From Bacteroidaceae bacterium (lineage in GTDB: Bacteria; Bacteroidota; Bacteroidia; Bacteroidales; Bacteroidaceae), in NCBI GenBank assembly GCA_017469685.1, contig JAFUFW010000009.1:62001-126000 (forward strand): a stretch of 64,000 nt of DNA. Reading direction: 5' to 3'. The notes under the pieces were generated by a model that saw only the letters and a list, made by a program, of their open reading frames with translations, was not told the origin of the DNA and searched no databases. Position numbers and translations under genes: made by a program. Below are positions 26,279-36,190 of this stretch, piece after piece (the stretch's first letter is position 1; each line of letters starts with the position of its first letter).

Positions 26279-27169
26279 CTATTCAGCATTATTGAACACG
26301 CCACTTTTCTGACAGAGCAGGTCGACTTGCCCTTGTCCGTCGCGCTGAAGGATCGTTATCGGGACGTCGCCCAGACAGGCAGCGATGGGCGAGAAGGTGG
26401 AGCCGGCAGAGCCATAAATATGACGGGTGCGACTGAGGGCGTACATCTCCACGAGGGCGTCGCGAATGCCATCGGTCGATTCGCGTGTAGCTTCTGCCGG
26501 CGAGGTGATGACGCGGTCACCGTAGCGGTCAAAGAAATGCTGCTTCGTCGCCTCGTCGTCGGTGGCAAGGTAGATGCGGAGGTCGGAGTGCTGCCCGGCT
26601 TCTTGGTCAACGACGTTGGTGAAGAGTTCCAGCGGACTCTCGTCGATGGCTTGCAGGTGGTCGGTGCGGCGGATGTGGAGGCCGATGGTGTAAGGACTGA
26701 AGGCGGCCGTGCGCTCGTTGATGAGCCGTTGCACCTCGTCATTCGGTTGGAAGAGGCTGCGCAGGTCGTCGCTCGTCCACGGGCAGAAGTCGCGGTAGGC
26801 CGTCATCAGCCCTCCGCCCTGACGAAACCACGCTTCGTAGTCGAAGCCGTCTTTATTCAAATACCAGATCTGCGGCGCATAGATGATGTGGCGATAGTGG
26901 AGGCGTTGCAGCAGACGAGGCAGATGGAGGTTCTTGAGCGTGGGGCGGGCAAAGAGCAGGCGCTCGAAGCCTGTGGCGTCGCGTATGAACTCCCCCCCCC
27001 CGGAGGGGGCTTCCTTAAACAAATCATCAAACCTGCACCGCATCCCCCATTGAGAGGTCCACAGCACGCGCATGGGTATGCCCGTGCGCTCGGCCAAAGC
27101 ATAAGCGGCTGCTGCCACGCGCATGCGGTTACCGAGCCCGCCTTCGAGTATGATTGTATTCGTTTTCAT
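26279..27169 (-). CDS. Fucosyltransferase-like glycosyltransferase (HxRRxD type) with a poly-G tract
   Basis: This 296-residue cytoplasmic protein starts 'MKTNTIILEGGLGNRMRVAA', the donor-binding glycine loop, and has 'YTIGLHIRRTDHLQAI', the HxRRxD motif shared by alpha-1,2/alpha-1,6 fucosyltransferases and NodZ. The C-terminal 'IYGSAGSTFSPIAACLG' is also typical. It probably transfers a sugar (fucose likely) to the glycan made by this locus. At about residue 52 the codons pass through a run of ten G on the coding strand (26992-27001 as C), producing 'EAPSGGGEF'. This lies in a GCCCCCTCC-type repeat arm also seen in two other genes. A change of one G would shift the frame, so expression could be phase variable. 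Confidence 0.78.
   Translation of the reverse strand: MKTNTIILEGGLGNRMRVAAAAYALAERTGIPMRVLWTSQWGMRCRFDDLFKEAPSGGGEFIRDATGFERLLFARPTLKNLHLPRLLQRLHYRHIIYAPQIWYLNKDGFDYEAWFRQGGGLMTAYRDFCPWTSDDLRSLFQPNDEVQRLINERTAAFSPYTIGLHIRRTDHLQAIDESPLELFTNVVDQEAGQHSDLRIYLATDDEATKQHFFDRYGDRVITSPAEATRESTDGIRDALVEMYALSRTRHIYGSAGSTFSPIAACLGDVPITILQRDGQGQVDLLCQKSGVFNNAE
26991..27010. repeat. Solo GC-rich repeat arm with a 10-base homopolymer inside the fucosyltransferase-like gene
   Basis: On the coding strand it reads GCCCCCTCC followed by ten G. The first nine bases equal the start of the inverted-repeat arms in the adenosyltransferase gene (11202) and argF' (53751). Confidence 0.6.
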
Positions 27170-27172
27170 TGA

Positions 27173-27277
27173 TTATTCCGTTGTCAGAAAGCCGACGTGC
27201 TTGTTTCCTTTCTCCATCAGCTGGCGGAGGTGTGCCTTGAGTGAGGCGGGGGTGACTTGCCCGATGAAATGATTCAT
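27173..27277 (-). CDS. Possible small protein (34 residues)
   Basis: Between the UlaG-like hydrolase stop (27287) and the fucosyltransferase-like start (27169), a complete ATG-to-TAA frame reads MNHFIGQVTPASLKAHLRQL and 14 more residues. It fills the gap almost exactly (9 bp after one gene, 3 bp before the next). That is typical of a real or recently decayed operon member. I do not recognise it; it has no membrane segment. It may equally be a remnant of a longer gene. Confidence 0.3.
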   Translation of the reverse strand: MNHFIGQVTPASLKAHLRQLMEKGNKHVGFLTTE

Positions 27278-27286
27278 TAAGAGACC

Positions 27287-28054
27287 TTATTCGTAATGGC
27301 GGATGCGGACGTCTATGCCCTCGAGTTGGGCAGGGACGTTGGTGACATCGGTCTGGCCGTAGTGGTAGGGGAACAGCACTTTGGGCTTAACCATCTTTGC
27401 GGCATTCACCAGCTGGTCTGTGGTCATCGTGTAAGGCTGGTTGCAGGGGAGGAAGGCGATGTCGATGTCCTTGAGGGCGGCCATTTCGGGGATGTCCTCG
27501 GTGTCGCCGGCTATATAGATGCGCAGGCCGTCGAGGGTGAGGATATAACCATTGTCGCGCCCCTTGGGGTGGAACTGCAGATGACCTTCCGTGGTGTTGT
27601 AAGCCGGCACGGACTCAACGGTGATGTCGTCGGCAAACTGCAGCTTGTCGCCATTCACCATCGCCTTTCCGCTACCGTACATCTCGGCACAACGTTTGTT
27701 CATGACGAGCTGCGTCGTCGCGGCCGTCAGCGTGCCAAGGGCGGCTTTATCGAAGTGGTCGCCGTGCTCATGCGTGACAAAGATATAGTCGGCCTTCGGC
27801 ATTGCAGAGTAGTCGACGGTACGGTTGCCTAACTTCGTCACAGGGTCAACCATAATCTCTCGTCCGTCGTATTCTATGCGTATGCTGGCGTGCATGAGGG
27901 CGTGGAACTTAACGGTCTTGCCGCCCCCGGTCTTGAAAGAGTCGACCTCGTAGGCGTCCGTAGTCACGGGTTTATCGGAGTTTTGAACAGTCTGTTGGCC
28001 ACAGGCAGAACCCAGTCCCAGCGCGGCCAGAAGGCAAGCAATAGTCTTTTTCAT
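27287..28054 (-). CDS. Lipoprotein metallo-beta-lactamase-fold hydrolase (UlaG-like)
   Basis: Starting at 28054 (MKKTIACLLAALGLGSACGQ) gives 255 residues with a lipobox (LGSAC), so it is probably a lipoprotein. 'YIFVTHEHGDHFDKAA' is the HxHxDH metal site; 'YIAGDTEDIPEM' and 'VLFPYHYGQTD' are the later metal ligands of the UlaG/YtxD-like group. The substrate is unknown; relatives include ascorbate-6-phosphate lactonase and N-acyl phosphatidylethanolamine phospholipase-like enzymes. The upstream extension of the open frame reaches into the flippase gene and is rejected. The flippase stop is 13 bp upstream, so the two are co-transcribed. Confidence 0.85.
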   Translation of the reverse strand: MKKTIACLLAALGLGSACGQQTVQNSDKPVTTDAYEVDSFKTGGGKTVKFHALMHASIRIEYDGREIMVDPVTKLGNRTVDYSAMPKADYIFVTHEHGDHFDKAALGTLTAATTQLVMNKRCAEMYGSGKAMVNGDKLQFADDITVESVPAYNTTEGHLQFHPKGRDNGYILTLDGLRIYIAGDTEDIPEMAALKDIDIAFLPCNQPYTMTTDQLVNAAKMVKPKVLFPYHYGQTDVTNVPAQLEGIDVRIRHYE

Positions 28055-28067
28055 CGTAGGTCGTTTT

Positions 28068-29648
28068 TTATGTGTTTGTAAGTTGTTTACTATCTCTCTT
28101 GAAGATATAGTCGATGCTCTCGCGGAGAATCCGTGCACGGGCTATCCAAAGGATGCCGACGTAGAGGACTACGGCGATGAGGATGCGGAGGAAGAGACGG
28201 AGCCAGGAGATGGGAATAGCGCGGGTGGTGAAGTAGGCGGCTACCATGACGGCGAATGCAAAGACGAAGAAGGGCGCTATGTCCTTAAAGGCGTGCAACC
28301 AGCTGAGGCCGATGAGGCGGCGGGCGCAGGCTTGCCAGACGATGAGCCAGGCGATGTTCAGGGCGACGTAGAAGATGACCATGGCTGTCAGCTTGTAGCC
28401 TAAGGCGTGCAAGACGATGATGCCGCCCCAGACGAGCGCACAGTTCACGAGGCCGATGACCATATTAATAGTAGAACGCCCGCACGAGATGACGAGGTTG
28501 GAGTAGAGCGTCACCACGGGCGAGAAGGCGCCGTAGACGCAAAGCATAGTCATCAGCAGCGCACTCTCGTGCCACTTCTCGCCTACAAGAAGCACGATGA
28601 AATCCTCGGCGATGAGGGCGAGGCCTAAGAGACAGGGGAAGCTGACGAAGCAGGTGAAGCGGAGGAGCTTGCGGAAAGTGTTCAGGATGCCAGCGACGCT
28701 GGCATCCTGAACACTTTCCCTCAGCACCGGCTGCGCCACTCCCTGCACCATACCTCCTATGGTAGCTATGGCACGGTCGTTCCACTTGCGGGCATTGTCG
28801 TAGATACCGGCAATGTAGCCACCAGGGAAGAAGCGGTTGAGGAGAACGCCAAAAGCGTTGTTGTTGAATTGGAAAGCCAAGCTATTGACAAGGAGCTTGG
28901 ACGAGAAGCCAAACATCTGTCTAGCTGGGCGGAGAAGAGTGAAAAGAGAATGAGTGAAAAGTGAAAAATAAGATTTACTCTTGGGCGCATAAAGACCTTG
29001 TAACTTATATTTTTCACTTTTCACTCTTTCATTTTTCACTTCTTCCTGCACCGCAGGAAGGCTCGGTCGCCAAGGCGAGAACAGCCAGGCGAAGGCGGTG
29101 ACAGAGGCAACGTAGACAAGGCTCTGTGCTGCAAGCCCCCAGAAGGCGAGACCGGCATAGACCAGACAGATACCAACTATGCCGGAGATGACGATGGAAG
29201 CCATCTGCATGATGCTCGTCTGCCTGACCATCAGGTGCCCGAAGAGATATGCGCGCTGCGCAGTGCCGAAGCTGGAGAAGACGAAGCCGATGAATGCGAA
29301 ACGACCGAGCGGGCAGAGCACAGGCTCATTGTAGAAGTCGGCGATGAGAGGTGCTGCAAGAAAGAGGATGACGTAGAGCGCTATGCCCACGAGGATGTTG
29401 AACCAGAATACGGCGTTGTACTCTTCGTGCGTCGGCTCGCGCTTGTTGGCCAGTGCTGCCGTGAAGCCGCTCTCCTGCAATACGCTGGCGATATTGGAGA
29501 AGATGACCAGCGCCGCCACCTTACCAGAATCCTCTGGAGTAATGATGTTGAGGATCCACACGCCAAAGACCACCTGCAGCAACTGCACCATGCCGTTGCT
29601 GAGGCCTCCCCAGATGAGGCCTTGAGCCGTACGTTGTTTGAGGTTCAT
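28068..29648 (-). CDS. Wzx-like polysaccharide flippase carrying two in-frame inverted-repeat insertions
   Basis: This 526-residue protein has about 12-14 hydrophobic helices and begins MNLKQRTAQGLIWGGLSNGM, typical of the MOP/Wzx lipopolysaccharide transporter group. It should flip lipid-linked oligosaccharides across the inner membrane. It is longer than its usual 480 residues. Residues about 203-238 (rich in Lys/Glu/Ser/Phe, 'KNERVKSEKYKLQGLY') are encoded by an inverted-repeat element at 28938-29040. A second perfect 22-bp inverted repeat at 28673-28719 encodes 'SVQDASVAGILNTF'. Both fall in loops between helices and preserve the frame. It follows gltX by 31 bp. Confidence 0.85.
   Translation of the reverse strand: MNLKQRTAQGLIWGGLSNGMVQLLQVVFGVWILNIITPEDSGKVAALVIFSNIASVLQESGFTAALANKREPTHEEYNAVFWFNILVGIALYVILFLAAPLIADFYNEPVLCPLGRFAFIGFVFSSFGTAQRAYLFGHLMVRQTSIMQMASIVISGIVGICLVYAGLAFWGLAAQSLVYVASVTAFAWLFSPWRPSLPAVQEEVKNERVKSEKYKLQGLYAPKSKSYFSLFTHSLFTLLRPARQMFGFSSKLLVNSLAFQFNNNAFGVLLNRFFPGGYIAGIYDNARKWNDRAIATIGGMVQGVAQPVLRESVQDASVAGILNTFRKLLRFTCFVSFPCLLGLALIAEDFIVLLVGEKWHESALLMTMLCVYGAFSPVVTLYSNLVISCGRSTINMVIGLVNCALVWGGIIVLHALGYKLTAMVIFYVALNIAWLIVWQACARRLIGLSWLHAFKDIAPFFVFAFAVMVAAYFTTRAIPISWLRLFLRILIAVVLYVGILWIARARILRESIDYIFKRDSKQLTNT
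28673..28719. repeat. Perfect 22-bp inverted repeat within the flippase gene
   Basis: GGAAAGTGTTCAGGATGCCA(GC) at 28673-28694 is followed after three bases (GAC) by its exact reverse complement at 28698-28719. A 22-bp perfect hairpin in coding DNA is very unlikely by chance. Confidence 0.85.
28938..29040. repeat. Inverted-repeat element with GTGAAAA-type arms within the flippase gene
   Basis: The left arm (28938-28971) and right arm (29005-29040, inverted) are near-identical AGTGAAAAGTGAAAAAT-type sequences around a 33-base centre. Each arm itself contains a tandem duplication of the GTGAAAA word. It is read through in frame. Confidence 0.8.
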
Positions 29649-29679
29649 ATAGTCAGACTACGTGTCAAGGACTAAGCTG

Positions 29680-31239
29680 TCAGTCAGCTAACGTGGCGAT
29701 AGCAAAGTCCATGCGTCGCAGCACCTCGTCCTTTCCGAGGAAGGCTGCGAGGCCGTACATGTCGGGACCTTGACCTTCGCCTACGAGGCATACGCGCCAG
29801 GCGTTCCATGGCTTGATGCCAGTCTGTTCCACCCAAGGGTCTACGACGGCTTTCTGCCCTTCTACGGAGAAGTCGTCGATGGTGGCCAGCACGTCGCGCA
29901 GCTGCTGCATCTCGGCGGCTGTGCCTTCCTTCCAGTTCTTCTTGACGAACTTGTCCTCGCGGTCGAACGATGCCGGAGCGACAAAGAAGAAGCGGCAGAG
30001 GGGCCAGAGGTCGCTGACGAATGAGATGTTGCGTTTCTTGGTGCCCTCCTTCGTTTCGTACTCGATGACCTTAGACTTCATCATGCCCACGACTTCGGCG
30101 GCACGCTCCTCGCTGCAATCGATGCCCTGCTCACTGAGTAGCTTCACAAAGGCGGGAGCCCACTCCTCATCACTGAGCTTCATGAGGTATTCGCGATTGA
30201 ACCAGAAGCCCTTGACATAGTCGAAACGGGCGCCATTCTTGGAGCATTTCTCGAGGTTGAACTTCTCGATGAGCTCCTGCATCGACAGGATTTCCTGATC
30301 GTCGCCTGGATTCCAGCCGAGGAGGGCGAGAAAGTTGACAACAGCCTCGGGCAGGTAGCCCTTCTCACGGTAGCCCGATGAGACGTCGCCGCTCTTGGGG
30401 TCGTGCCATTCGAGCGGGAAGACGGGGAAACCGAGGCGGTCGCCGTCGCGCTTCGAGAGCTTGCCCTTGCCGTCGGGCTTCAGCAGCAGCGGCAGGTGGG
30501 CGAAGCGGGGCATCGTATCCTGCCAGCCGAAGGCGCGATAGAGCAGCACGTGGAGCGGTGCCGAAGGCAGCCATTCCTCGCCGCGGATGACGTGAGTGAC
30601 TTCCATCAGGTGGTCGTCGACGATGTTCGCCAGGTGATATGTCGGCAGCTGGTCGGCGCTCTTCCAGAGCACCTTGTCGTCGAGGATGGAGCTGTTGATG
30701 CAGACGTCGCCGCGGATGATGTCGTCGACGTGCACGTCCTCGCCCGGCTGGATTAGGAAGCGGACTACGTAGGGGTGCCCTTCGGCGATAAGGCGGTCGG
30801 TCTCTTCCTGCCCGAGTGTGAGTGAATTGCGCATGCTCATTCTCGTGGAAGCGTCGTACTGGAAGTTCTCGACTTGCTCGCGCTTGGCGGCAAGTTCCTC
30901 GGGTGTGTCGAAGGCGATGTAGGCGCGCCCGGCATCGAGCAGCCGCCTGACATACTCTTTATATATCTCCTTGCGCTCGCTCTGGCGATAGGGGCCATGG
31001 TCTCCTCCGAAGCTTACGCCCTCGTCGAACTCGATGCCGAGCCAGCGGAACGACTCAAGGATATATTCCTCGGCCCCGGGCACGAAGCGCGTCGAGTCGG
31101 TATCCTCGATGCGGAAGATAAGTTCGCCTCCGTGTTGGCGTGCGAAAAGATAGTTATAGAGGGCGGTGCGGACGCCGCCGATGTGGAGCGGTCCGGTGGG
31201 TGATGGCGCAAAGCGAACGCGCACTTTCTGAGTATTCAT
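29680..31239 (-). CDS. gltX: Glutamyl-tRNA synthetase
   Basis: The start at 31239 ([20 protein letters not shown]) gives 519 residues; the frame upstream has no homology and overlaps the promoter. The HIGH-type motif '[15 protein letters not shown]' is near residue 18 and the KMSKS-type '[13 protein letters not shown]' near 260, typical of class I GluRS. It charges tRNA-Glu in the cytoplasm. It is the first gene of the minus-strand run to the flippase and beyond. It shares a divergent promoter region with the 7TM-HD gene: a minus-strand TATTTTTG box at 31273-31266. Confidence 0.95.
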   Translation of the reverse strand: MNTQKVRVRFAPSPTGPLHIGGVRTALYNYLFARQHGGELIFRIEDTDSTRFVPGAEEYILESFRWLGIEFDEGVSFGGDHGPYRQSERKEIYKEYVRRLLDAGRAYIAFDTPEELAAKREQVENFQYDASTRMSMRNSLTLGQEETDRLIAEGHPYVVRFLIQPGEDVHVDDIIRGDVCINSSILDDKVLWKSADQLPTYHLANIVDDHLMEVTHVIRGEEWLPSAPLHVLLYRAFGWQDTMPRFAHLPLLLKPDGKGKLSKRDGDRLGFPVFPLEWHDPKSGDVSSGYREKGYLPEAVVNFLALLGWNPGDDQEILSMQELIEKFNLEKCSKNGARFDYVKGFWFNREYLMKLSDEEWAPAFVKLLSEQGIDCSEERAAEVVGMMKSKVIEYETKEGTKKRNISFVSDLWPLCRFFFVAPASFDREDKFVKKNWKEGTAAEMQQLRDVLATIDDFSVEGQKAVVDPWVEQTGIKPWNAWRVCLVGEGQGPDMYGLAAFLGKDEVLRRMDFAIATLAD

Positions 31240-31265
31240 TTTCGTTGTTCTTTTAAATTTTTGTG

Positions 31266-31315
31266 CAAAAATACGGAATTTATTGCATTCGGGCGAAAGA
31301 TTTGTTGTATTTTTG
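31266..31315. promoter_or_regulatory. Divergent promoters, gltX and the 7TM-HD gene
   Basis: Plus strand TATTTTTG at 31308-31315, with a TTG at 31283-31285 22 bp upstream. Minus strand TATTTTTG at 31273-31266. Both fit the Bacteroidetes -7 consensus; the -33 elements are weak. Confidence 0.5.
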
Positions 31316-31340
31316 CACATTCAATGATTAATAATAGTTT

Positions 31341-33464
31341 ATGAGTAGATATAACAAACCCTTCGCTCATGGCTGGCGCGACATCCTCGCGCAGGCGCTC
31401 ATTTCTGCGGCCTTCATCGCGCTGATAGTGTGGTTCCAGCCCCGCGGCAGCCGTTCGCTCATGAGTTTCGACGTTGGTCGTCCATGGCCCTACGGACAGC
31501 TCATAGCGCCTTTCGACTTCCCCATTTTCAAGACCGACGCCCAACTCTCGCACGAGCGCGACAGCGTGCGACAGCTTTACGAGCCATATTTTGAGCTTCA
31601 GACGCAGGTGGAGACTAATCAGATGAAAGCACTGCGCTCGTCATTACGCTCGCAGAGCTCATCGGAGCTGCCCCTCTCCTACCGCACGTTTATCGAGCGA
31701 CGCGTTCACGAAGTCTACGACATCGGCATCATCAGCGCCGAGGACTTTCAGCGTCTGCGTGCCGACAGCATACGCAACATCCGCGTCTTCTCTGGCACAG
31801 ATGCCCAGACGCGCCCCGTCTGGCAGATACTCAGCCCCAAAGCAGCCTACGATTTCCTGTTCGTGAACGCCGACAGCCTCGGGCTCACGCGCAGCAAGCT
31901 CACCAAGCTCGGGCTCAACAGTTTCATCACCCCCAACCTCACTTACGACGAGACCAAGTCAGATGCCCACTGGAACGAGCTCCTCGGTTCGCTCTCGCCC
32001 AGTTCGGGCATGGTGCTGGCCGGCCAGGGCATCATCGACCGCGGGAATATAGTGACCGAGCGCGACGCCCAGATCCTCGGGAGCTACGAGCGGGCCGTGG
32101 CGGCTCGCAACAGCACCAGCCGCGAGAACAGCCTCATCGTCATTGGGCAGATAATGTACGTAGCGGTGATCGTAATGTGCCTTGTGTTCTATTTCAACCT
32201 CTTCCGCCGCGACTACATCAGCAGCCGCCGCAGCGTCCTGCTGCTCGTGCTCCTGCTGCTGGCCTACCCTCTGCTTACGTGTTTCCTGGTGCGCCACACA
32301 CTGCTCTCAGTCTATCTGATTCCGTATGTCATGCTGTCCGTGTTCGTGCGGGTGTTCATGGATTCCCGCACAGCCTTCTTCACCCACGTGTGCATGGTGC
32401 TGCTCTGCGCCCTGTCACTGCGCTATCCCTTTGAGTTCATAGCCACTCAGCTTGCGGGTGGTCTCGTAGCCATCTACACCCTGCGTGAGCTCTCAGAGCG
32501 CTCGCAGATCTTCCGCACCGCCATATTCTCTACGGGCACGATGCTCATCGTCTACGCCGGCCTCGACTTCATCCACGGCCGACAGCTCATGGGCGACACC
32601 AGCCTTACGCGCGTTGACTTCTCGATCTACCAGCACATCGTAATCTCAGGTGTCATGGTGGTCTTTGCCTATCCGCTGATGTACCTCATCGAGCGCCTCT
32701 TCGGCTTCACCAGCAACGTGACGCTCGTAGAGCTCTCCAACGTCAACCGCCAGCTCCTTCGCCGCCTCTCGGAGGTCGCTCCCGGCACATTCCAGCATTC
32801 GATGCAGGTGGCTAACCTCGCTGCCGAAGTGGCCTTGAAGATAGGAGCCAAGAGCCAGCTCGTGCGAACGGGTGCCCTCTACCACGACATAGGCAAGATG
32901 CAGAACGCTGCCTTCTTCACCGAGAATCAGGCGGGAGGCGTCAACCCGCACCAAAAGTTGGACGCCAAGGAGAGCGCACGCATCATCATCAGCCATGTAG
33001 CCGACGGCGAGGCGCTGGCCGACCGCCACGAGCTGCCGCGCATCATCCGCGACTTCATCTCGACCCACCACGGCAAGGGCCTGGTGAAATACTTCTACGT
33101 CACCTACAAAAACCAGCACCCCGACGAGGTCGTGGACTACTCGGCTTTCTCCTACTCCGGCCCCGACCCGCTCACCGCCGAGCAAGCCATCCTCATGATG
33201 ACCGATGCCGTAGAGGCCTCGGCTCGCTCGCTCAAGGAGTACACAGAGGAGAGCATAGCCGAGCTCGTCGACCGCATCATCGACACACAGGTGGCCGAAG
33301 GGCATTTCGCCAACTGCCCCATAACCTTCAAGGACATTCACACGGCCAAGGAGGTTTTCAAGGAAAAGCTTAAGACTATATACCACACCCGCATCAGCTA
33401 CCCAAAACTGCAGAACAGCGAGAAACCTGCCGCCGAATCTGAGACCAAGAACGAGCATACGTGA
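31341..33464 (+). CDS. 7TM-HD family membrane phosphodiesterase (PgpH-like)
   Basis: This 707-residue protein has one N-terminal TM (about 14-33), an extracytoplasmic 7TMR-HDED domain (about 40-260), a block of seven TMs (about 265-450) and a C-terminal HD domain. The HD motif is 'HSMQVANLAAEVALKI' then 'TGALYHDIGKMQNAAFF' (HDIGK near 515). This is the architecture of PgpH, a c-di-AMP phosphodiesterase in Firmicutes; Bacteroidetes homologs are presumed to act likewise. It would lower c-di-AMP in response to an outside signal. No diadenylate cyclase lies in the window. mutS follows after 75 bp. Confidence 0.9.
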   Translation: MSRYNKPFAHGWRDILAQALISAAFIALIVWFQPRGSRSLMSFDVGRPWPYGQLIAPFDFPIFKTDAQLSHERDSVRQLYEPYFELQTQVETNQMKALRSSLRSQSSSELPLSYRTFIERRVHEVYDIGIISAEDFQRLRADSIRNIRVFSGTDAQTRPVWQILSPKAAYDFLFVNADSLGLTRSKLTKLGLNSFITPNLTYDETKSDAHWNELLGSLSPSSGMVLAGQGIIDRGNIVTERDAQILGSYERAVAARNSTSRENSLIVIGQIMYVAVIVMCLVFYFNLFRRDYISSRRSVLLLVLLLLAYPLLTCFLVRHTLLSVYLIPYVMLSVFVRVFMDSRTAFFTHVCMVLLCALSLRYPFEFIATQLAGGLVAIYTLRELSERSQIFRTAIFSTGTMLIVYAGLDFIHGRQLMGDTSLTRVDFSIYQHIVISGVMVVFAYPLMYLIERLFGFTSNVTLVELSNVNRQLLRRLSEVAPGTFQHSMQVANLAAEVALKIGAKSQLVRTGALYHDIGKMQNAAFFTENQAGGVNPHQKLDAKESARIIISHVADGEALADRHELPRIIRDFISTHHGKGLVKYFYVTYKNQHPDEVVDYSAFSYSGPDPLTAEQAILMMTDAVEASARSLKEYTEESIAELVDRIIDTQVAEGHFANCPITFKDIHTAKEVFKEKLKTIYHTRISYPKLQNSEKPAAESETKNEHT

Positions 33465-33539
33465 CGACAGGTCACTGATGACATTATTACCGTTTCATCC
33501 CCTCACCCCCTAATCCCTCATTAAAACAAAGAATACAGC

Positions 33540-36152
33540 ATGGCCGAAATAACCCCGATGATGAAGCAATTCTTCGACCTGAAGAGCAAGCACCCCGACG
33601 CCATACTGCTCTTCCGCTGCGGAGACTTCTATGAGACCTACGCTCAGGATGCCATAGAGGCTGCCGACATCTTGGGCATCACACTCACCAAGCGCAACAA
33701 CGGGCGCGAAGGCGAGAGCACAGCAATGGCCGGTTTCCCGCACCACGCCCTCGACACCTACCTGCCTAAGCTCGTGCGCGCCGGGCGCCGCGTGGCCATC
33801 TGCGACCAGCTCGAGGACCCTAAGCTGACGAAGAAACTCGTGAAACGTGGCATCACAGAGCTCGTCACGCCTGGAGTGGCACTCACCGACGCCGTGCTCA
33901 ACCATCGCGAGAACAACTTCCTCGCTGCCGTACACTTCGCCAAGGAGGACCTCGTGGGCGTCAGCTTCCTCGACGTCTCCACGGGCGAATGGCTCGTGGC
34001 CGAGGGGCCGGCAGAGTATGCCGACAAGCTCATGGGTAACTTCAGCCCCAAGGAGGTGCTCTACGAGCGGGGACGGAAGGGCCTGTTCGAGGGCTGCTTC
34101 GGCACAAAATACGTAACATACCAGCTCGACGACTGGGTGTTCACTGCCCAGACTGCGCGCGACAAGCTCACGCGCCACTTCCACGTCCGCAACCTCAAAG
34201 GCTTCGGCGTGGACGATCTGCGGGCCGCAGTCATCGCCGCAGGCGCCATCATGCAGTACCTCGAACTGACGCAGCACACGCAGCTTTCCCACATCACACG
34301 CATCACTCGCATAGAAGAAGAGCGCTACGTCAGGCTCGATAAGTTCACCGTGCGCAACCTCGAACTGCTGCAGCCCCTGAACGACGGCGGACGCTCGCTG
34401 CTCAGTATCATCGACCGCACGACCACCCCCATGGGAGCCCGCATGATAGGGCGCTGGCTCATCTTCCCCCTGCGCGACATCGGGCAAATCAATGCGCGCC
34501 TCAACGTCGTCGAGCACTTCTTCCGCCAGCCGGAATTCCGCGACACAATAACGGAACAGCTCAGACTCATAGGCGACCTTGAGCGCATAACGTCGAAGGT
34601 CAGCGTGGGGCGCGTCTCGCCGCGAGACCTCGTAGCGCTGCGCGTAGCTCTGCAAGCAATAGAGCCAATAAAGCAAGCATGTCTGGCGGCCGACGAACCA
34701 ACGCTGCAACAGTTCGGGCAGCAGCTGAGCCCCTGCACCGACATTCGCGAGCGCATAGCGCGTGAGGTAATGCCAGACCCGCCGCTCACCCTGCAGAAAG
34801 GCGGCGTCATACGCGACGGCGTAAACCCCGAACTCGACGAGCTCCGCCGAATTGCCAACGGCGGGCGCGACTACCTCCTCGAGCTGCAACAGCGCGAAGC
34901 CCAGGCGACCGGCATACAGAGCCTTAAGGTAGCCTACAACAACGTCTTCGGCTACTACCTCGAAGTGCGTAATACATATAAAGAAAAGGTGCCTGCCGAC
35001 TGGATACGTAAGCAGACACTCGTCAATGCAGAACGATATATAACACAGGAACTTAAGGAATACGAAGAGAAAATCCTGGGCGCAGAGGACAAAATACTCG
35101 CCCTCGAGAGCAAACTATTCGCCGAACTCGTAGCGGCAGTAGGAGCCTTCACGCAGGACTTCCAGCGCAACGCCCACCTCGTGGCTCAGCTCGACTGCCT
35201 CCTCTCCTTCGCACTCGTGGCCGCCGAGAACCGCTACATACGCCCCGTGGTCGACGAAAGCACCGAGATAGACATACACCAAGGACGCCACCCCGTGATA
35301 GAATGTATGATGCCCCCGGGCGAACGTTACATTGCAAACGACGTACGCCTCGACACAGCCGGCCAGCAGATACTCATCATCACGGGACCAAACATGGCCG
35401 GTAAGAGCGCTTTGCTCCGCCAGACAGCACTCATTACCCTCATGGCCCAGATTGGCTGCTTCGTGCCCGCGGAGAGTGCACGCATAGGCTGGGTCGACAA
35501 AATCTTCACACGCGTAGGTGCCAGCGACAATATCAGCGTGGGCGAATCGACATTCATGGTCGAGATGAGCGAGGCGGCCAATATCCTCAACAACATAAGC
35601 GAGCGATCGCTCGTACTCTTTGACGAGCTCGGGCGCGGCACCTCAACCTACGACGGCATATCCATAGCATGGGCCATAGTGGAATTCATACACGAGAACC
35701 AGCAAGGCCACGCCCGGACGCTCTTCGCAACCCACTACCACGAGCTCAACGAGATGGAGAAACACTTCGCACGCATCAAGAACTTCAACGTCAGCGTGCG
35801 CGAGCTACGAGGAAAAGTTATCTTCGTGCGCAAGCTCGAGCCCGGAGGCTCGGAACACTCTTTCGGCATTCACGTGGCACGCCTGGCGGGAATGCCAAAG
35901 GACATCGTCCGCCGCGCTGAGACAATCCTACGCCAGCTCGAGTCGAGCGCCGACCGCGAAGGCCTCGGCATGGGCGCAAAAATCGGCAACCTGCCCGACG
36001 ATAGCCACATGCAACTGTCCTTCTTCCAGCTCGACGATCCCGTGCTTTGCCAGATACGCGACCAAATCCTCGGCCTCGACATCAACGCACTCACGCCCAT
36101 CGAAGCCTTGAATAAACTCGACGGCATAAAACGAATACTGGCGGGTAAATAA
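33540..36152 (+). CDS. mutS: DNA mismatch repair protein MutS
   Basis: 870 residues in the full MutS1 layout. The N-terminal mismatch-recognition domain carries the Phe-X-Glu wedge ('[13 protein letters not shown]'). Connector, lever and clamp domains follow. The ATPase has Walker A '[15 protein letters not shown]' (about 617), the '[16 protein letters not shown]' signature, Walker B '[16 protein letters not shown]' and '[14 protein letters not shown]'. It binds mismatches and recruits MutL. Length and motifs are normal, with no sign of decay, so the repeat-rich genome is not explained by loss of mutS. The gene ends at a strong bidirectional terminator. Confidence 0.97.
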   Translation: MAEITPMMKQFFDLKSKHPDAILLFRCGDFYETYAQDAIEAADILGITLTKRNNGREGESTAMAGFPHHALDTYLPKLVRAGRRVAICDQLEDPKLTKKLVKRGITELVTPGVALTDAVLNHRENNFLAAVHFAKEDLVGVSFLDVSTGEWLVAEGPAEYADKLMGNFSPKEVLYERGRKGLFEGCFGTKYVTYQLDDWVFTAQTARDKLTRHFHVRNLKGFGVDDLRAAVIAAGAIMQYLELTQHTQLSHITRITRIEEERYVRLDKFTVRNLELLQPLNDGGRSLLSIIDRTTTPMGARMIGRWLIFPLRDIGQINARLNVVEHFFRQPEFRDTITEQLRLIGDLERITSKVSVGRVSPRDLVALRVALQAIEPIKQACLAADEPTLQQFGQQLSPCTDIRERIAREVMPDPPLTLQKGGVIRDGVNPELDELRRIANGGRDYLLELQQREAQATGIQSLKVAYNNVFGYYLEVRNTYKEKVPADWIRKQTLVNAERYITQELKEYEEKILGAEDKILALESKLFAELVAAVGAFTQDFQRNAHLVAQLDCLLSFALVAAENRYIRPVVDESTEIDIHQGRHPVIECMMPPGERYIANDVRLDTAGQQILIITGPNMAGKSALLRQTALITLMAQIGCFVPAESARIGWVDKIFTRVGASDNISVGESTFMVEMSEAANILNNISERSLVLFDELGRGTSTYDGISIAWAIVEFIHENQQGHARTLFATHYHELNEMEKHFARIKNFNVSVRELRGKVIFVRKLEPGGSEHSFGIHVARLAGMPKDIVRRAETILRQLESSADREGLGMGAKIGNLPDDSHMQLSFFQLDDPVLCQIRDQILGLDINALTPIEALNKLDGIKRILAGK

Positions 36153-36154
36153 AA

Positions 36155-36190
36155 CAAAAGCGGCGGCACAACGGTGCCGCCGCTTTTGTC
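36155..36190. terminator. Bidirectional terminator between mutS and the thioredoxin-like lipoprotein gene
   Basis: ACAAAAGCGGCGGCAC (36155-36170) and GTGCCGCCGCTTTTGT (36175-36190) form a perfect 16-bp stem with a 4-base loop. A-rich and T-rich ends give a U tract on either strand. Confidence 0.88.
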
